Shown: positions 60,443 to 64,000 of the stretch, one piece after another | Layout of the letters: each line of letters opens with the position of its first letter | Position numbering within the stretch: position 1 is the stretch's first letter | Origin: Aurantiochytrium sp. KH105 | Lineage: Eukaryota; Sar; Bigyra; Thraustochytrida; Thraustochytriidae | Direction of reading: 5' to 3' | NCBI GenBank assembly: GCA_003116975.1 | Contig: BGKB01000512.1 | Coordinates: 95,846-159,845 of the forward strand | Length of the DNA: 64,000 nt | Position numbers and translations under genes: made by a program | Notes under the pieces: generated by a model | Databases searched by the model: none | What the model was told of the DNA's origin: nothing | Seen by the model: the letters and a program-made list of their open reading frames with translations, nothing else

Positions 60443-61963
60443 CGCGACCACGCCGTTCTTGCTAGTAGAGGACCACTCTGAGCTCTTGTTGGCTTGCGGA
60501 CCGACAGCGAGACCTTGCGTCTATTGCGAGTCTGCCACACTTTCTCATTCGCCGGTCAATCCCGGTTCGCCTGACTCGGCCTCTGACACTTGGCGTCAAT
60601 GAAATTGCGTAGCTCTCAATCATTGACTGTGAATCCGTACCTCGGGCCGCCTGCCTGCCCGTGTGTCGGAAGAAGCCCATTTTTCCTGGCTGGACAGGAA
60701 GTTTGTGGCCCTCGTTACATGGCGTTGCGGTGATAGATTTGGATTTGTGCATCCACCGACCTCCACCCTGCCTCTCTACTAACAGTAAACAAACCGCGCT
60801 GTGCCAAGAAACCTGCTCCTGGCCGGCCGGGGCCGACAGGAAGTCGCGCGTGCGGCGTGATGACCAGGTTGTCCGCGGTAGCGAGCAGGGTCTCTCTCCT
60901 CGCTCCCTCGCTGGCGAGTGCATCCGTGGGAAGGAGAGGGAGAGCGCGGTAGGCGCCCCTGCCGATCCGGCAGTGCAGCGGCCACTGGTCGGGGTTCCCT
61001 GGATTCCTCCCTCGTTCGTTCGTTCGCGCGTGACTGGGGTGTGTGTGTGGCCAGCTTCTGGCCATAGCTGGCACGTGCGCCGCGCTGGCTCGTGCACTGC
61101 GCGCGCGCGCGTCTCTTTCCTGGCTGTTGCAGTTGCAGTTGCTGGCTAAAGAGTCTTCACTGGCGCAACTTCTCGAAACGACGCTTCATTGGCAACTGCC
61201 AGTCAACTGTTTCCCTCTTCAAACGTCACCTACAGCCAGCTGTGGCTGGTGAGTATGTCGAGCAAGCAAGTGAAGAACCAGCTTGGCCACATTGGCAGCT
61301 CGTCATTGGCTCTACTGGCAGCCAGTCTTTGCAGCAGTGACCAGCTGGCTGGCCTCACTGTCAACACATTGGCGGGGCTCTGGCACAACACCCAGGTTGC
61401 AGGTGCCGCTCGACACATTTGCGAGTGCGGAACCGCCCATAGCAAGTGCGGCAGAATTACTCCATGGACTTGGCCTTCTAGCTGAGCTGGCAGAGGCTGA
61501 CTGAGGGAGAAGAGGACGTCTGGTCGCAAGTGAATCTGTTACGCTTGCAAGAGGAGAATTAGCCGTGTAAATAAAGAATTCTCTAAATCTCTGCTCTTTG
61601 CGATCGCATGACGAGAATGAGTATGAAAGAGGCTCAAGATGTGTATGGAGGCTACAATGATCGAGTTGAATGCTGAAGCACCCCTGAAAGCTTTGCTTGT
61701 CTCGTGAGGATGCTTTTGCCCGTCCTTGCGCACTTTGGTGGCCCGCTAAGGTCTACGGCGTCATGAATGACCGAGCTCCTTGTCCCCTCTGCCACGATTT
61801 CGCGGGGGAGTCTCCATACTATGGTGGAAAATGGACTCCAAGGGACGAAGTTCGTAATAAGCAGAGAGAAAATTTTTGTTATTCGAAGTTTCCTAGCTCT
61901 AGAGATCGTGAAAGCTAAAGCCAACCAGTTTTTGAGCTAGCCAGTTCTCTGTTGGAGAGCGAT
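60443..61963. other. Intergenic, upstream of the LRR gene
   Basis: These 1.5 kb have no supported gene. The left end should hold the LRR gene promoter. The overlapping open frames are short and of no recognisable family. Confidence 0.45.
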
Positions 61964-62569
61964 TCACACGTTGGTGATCGTGCCGTTTGGAAAAGCAGTC
62001 TTCAAAGCCGCAACAAACGCAGCAGTCAGGACACTCACAGAGTTGCTTTGTTCACAGTGGTCACCCGTGTAGTAAAAATTGCAGACACAAACTTTGCCAT
62101 CACAAAAGCCGTGACCAAGGAGTTCATTACAGCCACCACAAGCAGCATCCGGCTCTTTGGCGTGAGGGGCAAATCTGATGATCATGAAAACAACGAGCCC
62201 GAAGAAAAGGATGGTACAGAGCCCGCCAATGATGTGGCTTGCACAGTGTTTCGCCAGCCGGAGACAGCACTCGTTCCAGCAACTGCCTTCCATGGGAGCG
62301 TTTGCAGCATGAGCTCGTTGGTAAATGTTTCCAGACTCTTCGTCATGCTGGTTTCTACGGAGCAGAGCTTCGTCTCCTCGCGACATTCTGCTCCTTGTGG
62401 GTTCTGTGTTCGACCTCTTGTTCCGCTCAACTCTGGCTTTGGAGTTCTGTTTGGTGCTTCGCTGTTCGCCCCGAGTTTGGTGTTTGCTTTTTGTTTTGTT
62501 TCGTCTTCTATCGCCCGTGCCGTATGGCCTCCCGTGACGATGTTCGATCGGCAAACACGTCGCATCCAT
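61964..62569 (-). CDS. Single-pass membrane protein with an EGF-like module
   Basis: This is a 201-aa protein. The first 105 residues are basic and polar. A Cys-containing stretch (CWNECCLRLAKHC) leads into one membrane span (IIGGLCTILFFGLVVFMIIRF, about 112-132). An EGF-like Cys pattern follows (CGGC, HGFC, KVCVCNFYYTGDHC), then a short tail. With no signal peptide, the basic N-terminus is probably cytosolic and the EGF-like module outside (type II). The product family is not recognised. The gene is small and could be one exon of a longer gene, but its ATG (62569) and TGA (61964) are both plausible. It lies near the LRR gene on the same strand, with 1.5 kb between. Confidence 0.5.
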   Translation of the reverse strand: MDATCLPIEHRHGRPYGTGDRRRNKTKSKHQTRGEQRSTKQNSKARVERNKRSNTEPTRSRMSRGDEALLRRNQHDEESGNIYQRAHAANAPMEGSCWNECCLRLAKHCASHIIGGLCTILFFGLVVFMIIRFAPHAKEPDAACGGCNELLGHGFCDGKVCVCNFYYTGDHCEQSNSVSVLTAAFVAALKTAFPNGTITNV

Positions 62570-63027
62570 TACAGAAGTTAACAGTGTAAGTCCGTTATGA
62601 AATTAATATGGATCAGGTTTGTCCTTTGAAACATGAATTCATCCGTTGCCCGTCAGTTACTCAACGGGGGGAGGCAGAGGTACCTTCTCCGGTGTCCTTT
62701 TTGGTCAGGACTGCAAAAAACGTGGCGATTTTTTTGGGAGCGTGGGGGGATTGTATATACGAGATTTTTAATGCAGTGTGGGGAGCGGCTCTCAGAAACC
62801 TGACCCGGTCGGCTAGTGCCACGAAGAAAAAAAAACGTGGACTTCAAGCAGAGAGGATACGCTGTGCAAACCCGCGTCCATCCCTTCGTGTTGCGCGACA
62901 CCTGCCCTCGCGACGCCTGATAGCGGTCGCGCGGCGAATTGCCTGTACGCTCGAGGCAACGCAGGCTCTCCTCCTGCTCTGAAGCTTTTCCAGAGTGCTC
63001 CGATTTGAGAGTTCAAGCACATGATTA
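62570..63027. other. Intergenic region, nothing recognised
   Basis: These 458 bp have no supported gene or repeat. Confidence 0.4.
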
Positions 63028-63408
63028 TGGCGAGCGTTGAGACGCCTTGTAGATCTAAATGAAGAGGTTGCACATTTGCGTGTCAATTGGGATCGAATTG
63101 GAGGATTCTACCGCGTGTACAAACCAAACGGCGAGGCGTGGAATGACTCATCGAAGCTCACGCATGGTCTGCATTTTTGGCGTTGTCCCCGTGGCGCCTA
63201 CTTGGAGCCAATGCAAGGCCCGAGTCATGTGTTCATTGTGATGACAAGCGATGCGATGGTCTAGAATCTTCGGGATTATGGCGAGTACCTACTTTTCGAT
63301 GCTACGCACAGCGTCACTACTGCAAGAGGTTTGAAACTCTTCACGATCTTCCGCGACTATGATCACTTCACGTCAATATATCGCGGTGAAACTGGCAAAT
63401 GGGCATAA
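63028..63408 (+). mobile_element. Decayed MULE-type transposase fragment
   Basis: One frame reads through about 125 codons with an internal TAG at 63262-63264 and ends at TAA 63406-63408. The second part contains LLFDATHSVTTARGLKLFTI, which resembles the region around the first catalytic Asp of Mutator-like (MULE) transposases. The first part (WRCPRGAYLEPMQGPSH) could be the sequence just before it. No ATG starts the frame and no terminal inverted repeats were found, so this is a broken remnant. Confidence 0.5.
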
Positions 63409-64000
63409 TTCACCTTTCGAAAGCTCTGTCCCGCCGTCCCTTGATCTTCGGAGTGAGCCCTCGGCAGCATCGTGAGGCGGTCCTTGAAGGCCATTCCAAG
63501 GGTGCTACAGAGGGCCAAAAAAATACTGGCAATTTCACGCCACACATCGTGCCCACATCTGTCATGCCCATACAAAACTAGCAACCACACCACGTACCAC
63601 ACACCACCACATGTCTCCATACTAGCCTTACTTACTGCATCCCCGCAATTACCGCATTAGGACCCAAGCATGGTGTTCGGTATTGTAAAACCACCGGGGT
63701 GGTTAATGAGATTTTATGTATTTGGCGTGCTGTCCAGTTCTGGGCGTCCTTGACCTGTCCAGTGTTGGGCGTCCCTGACCAGTCCAGTGTTGGGCGTCCC
63801 TGACCTTGTCGTTCAGTCACACAACGACTCTGAAGTACGTTGACCTTGTTACTCCAGCAAACATACTCGACAAGAAAGAAAAACCTGCGTGCCCACCATT
63901 CATTGCGGTTCGCATGCTTGCTCCTGCCTGAAACCGATCCCCATCTCTCTCTCTCTTTCGAGCACACGTCGCTGGCTGCGCTGCGTTCCCCGTGCCTTTC
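63409..64000. other. Right-end intergenic region
   Basis: No gene is supported. It contains a short palindrome (AACCACC-GG-GGTGGTT) near 63689-63704 and a three-unit minisatellite. Confidence 0.4.
63732..63806. repeat. Minisatellite, 25 bp x 3
   Basis: Three tandem units start GTCCAGT(G/T)(T/C)(T)GGGCGTCC at 63732, 63757 and 63782, with one to four differences between units. Confidence 0.8.

Overview
The window is nuclear DNA of a eukaryotic microbe. It carries a cytosolic ribosomal protein (uL30/RPL7), PRMT5, a long-form tRNase Z, a YEATS protein, a three-repeat Myb and a bZIP. Codons are G/C-ending, most genes are single-exon, the few introns are short GT-AG introns, and CAG/poly-Q and other simple repeats are abundant. 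This style suggests a stramenopile, most likely a thraustochytrid (Labyrinthulomycetes); that assignment is inference from gene style, not a database match. The standard genetic code fits every gene.

Layout. 1-2.8 kb is mostly gene-free with a possible decayed coding stretch. 2.8-12.5 kb is gene-dense: an LCCL-domain membrane protein (+), an STI1/TPR co-chaperone (-), a multipass CREST-like membrane protein (+), a YEATS protein (-) and a ubiquitin-like/TIR fusion ending in a possible CaaX box (-). 12.5-16.4 kb is repeat-rich and gene-free, with one long inverted repeat. 16.4-22.2 kb holds a 1186-aa R1R2R3 Myb and an endonuclease/exonuclease/phosphatase-fold protein. 23.2-28.3 kb holds two tandem secreted, probably GPI-anchored intradiol dioxygenases. 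28.7-30.5 kb holds a one-intron bestrophin-like protein. 32.8-43.5 kb holds RPL7, a three-exon PRMT5, an acidic coiled-coil/poly-Q protein, an ER-type FKBP (C-terminal KQEL) and tRNase Z. 43.6-51.7 kb, all minus strand, holds a VWA-Vwaint-Vint (Hint) protein, a membrane-anchored FG-GAP-like protein and a bZIP. 51.7-56.9 kb is gene-poor.

The most unusual locus is at 57.0-60.4 kb (minus strand). It is one gene reconstructed here from about 20 exons. It encodes a signal peptide, a run of leucine-rich repeats in which each exon is exactly 69 bp and encodes one 23-residue repeat, a Pro/Thr stalk, one membrane span and a short basic tail. All introns are phase 2, so any cassette could be skipped or duplicated without loss of frame. 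Two cassette types alternate in a unit of about 304 bp whose introns are also nearly identical. One 68-bp exon breaks the rule: including it would truncate the protein before the membrane span. A decayed second copy of the stalk/membrane segment lies just downstream. The window ends with a small EGF-like membrane protein and a decayed transposase fragment.

The Ubl-TIR fusion and the LRR cassette gene are the best candidates for undescribed biology. Both resemble parts of innate recognition or signalling systems, but that role is inference.
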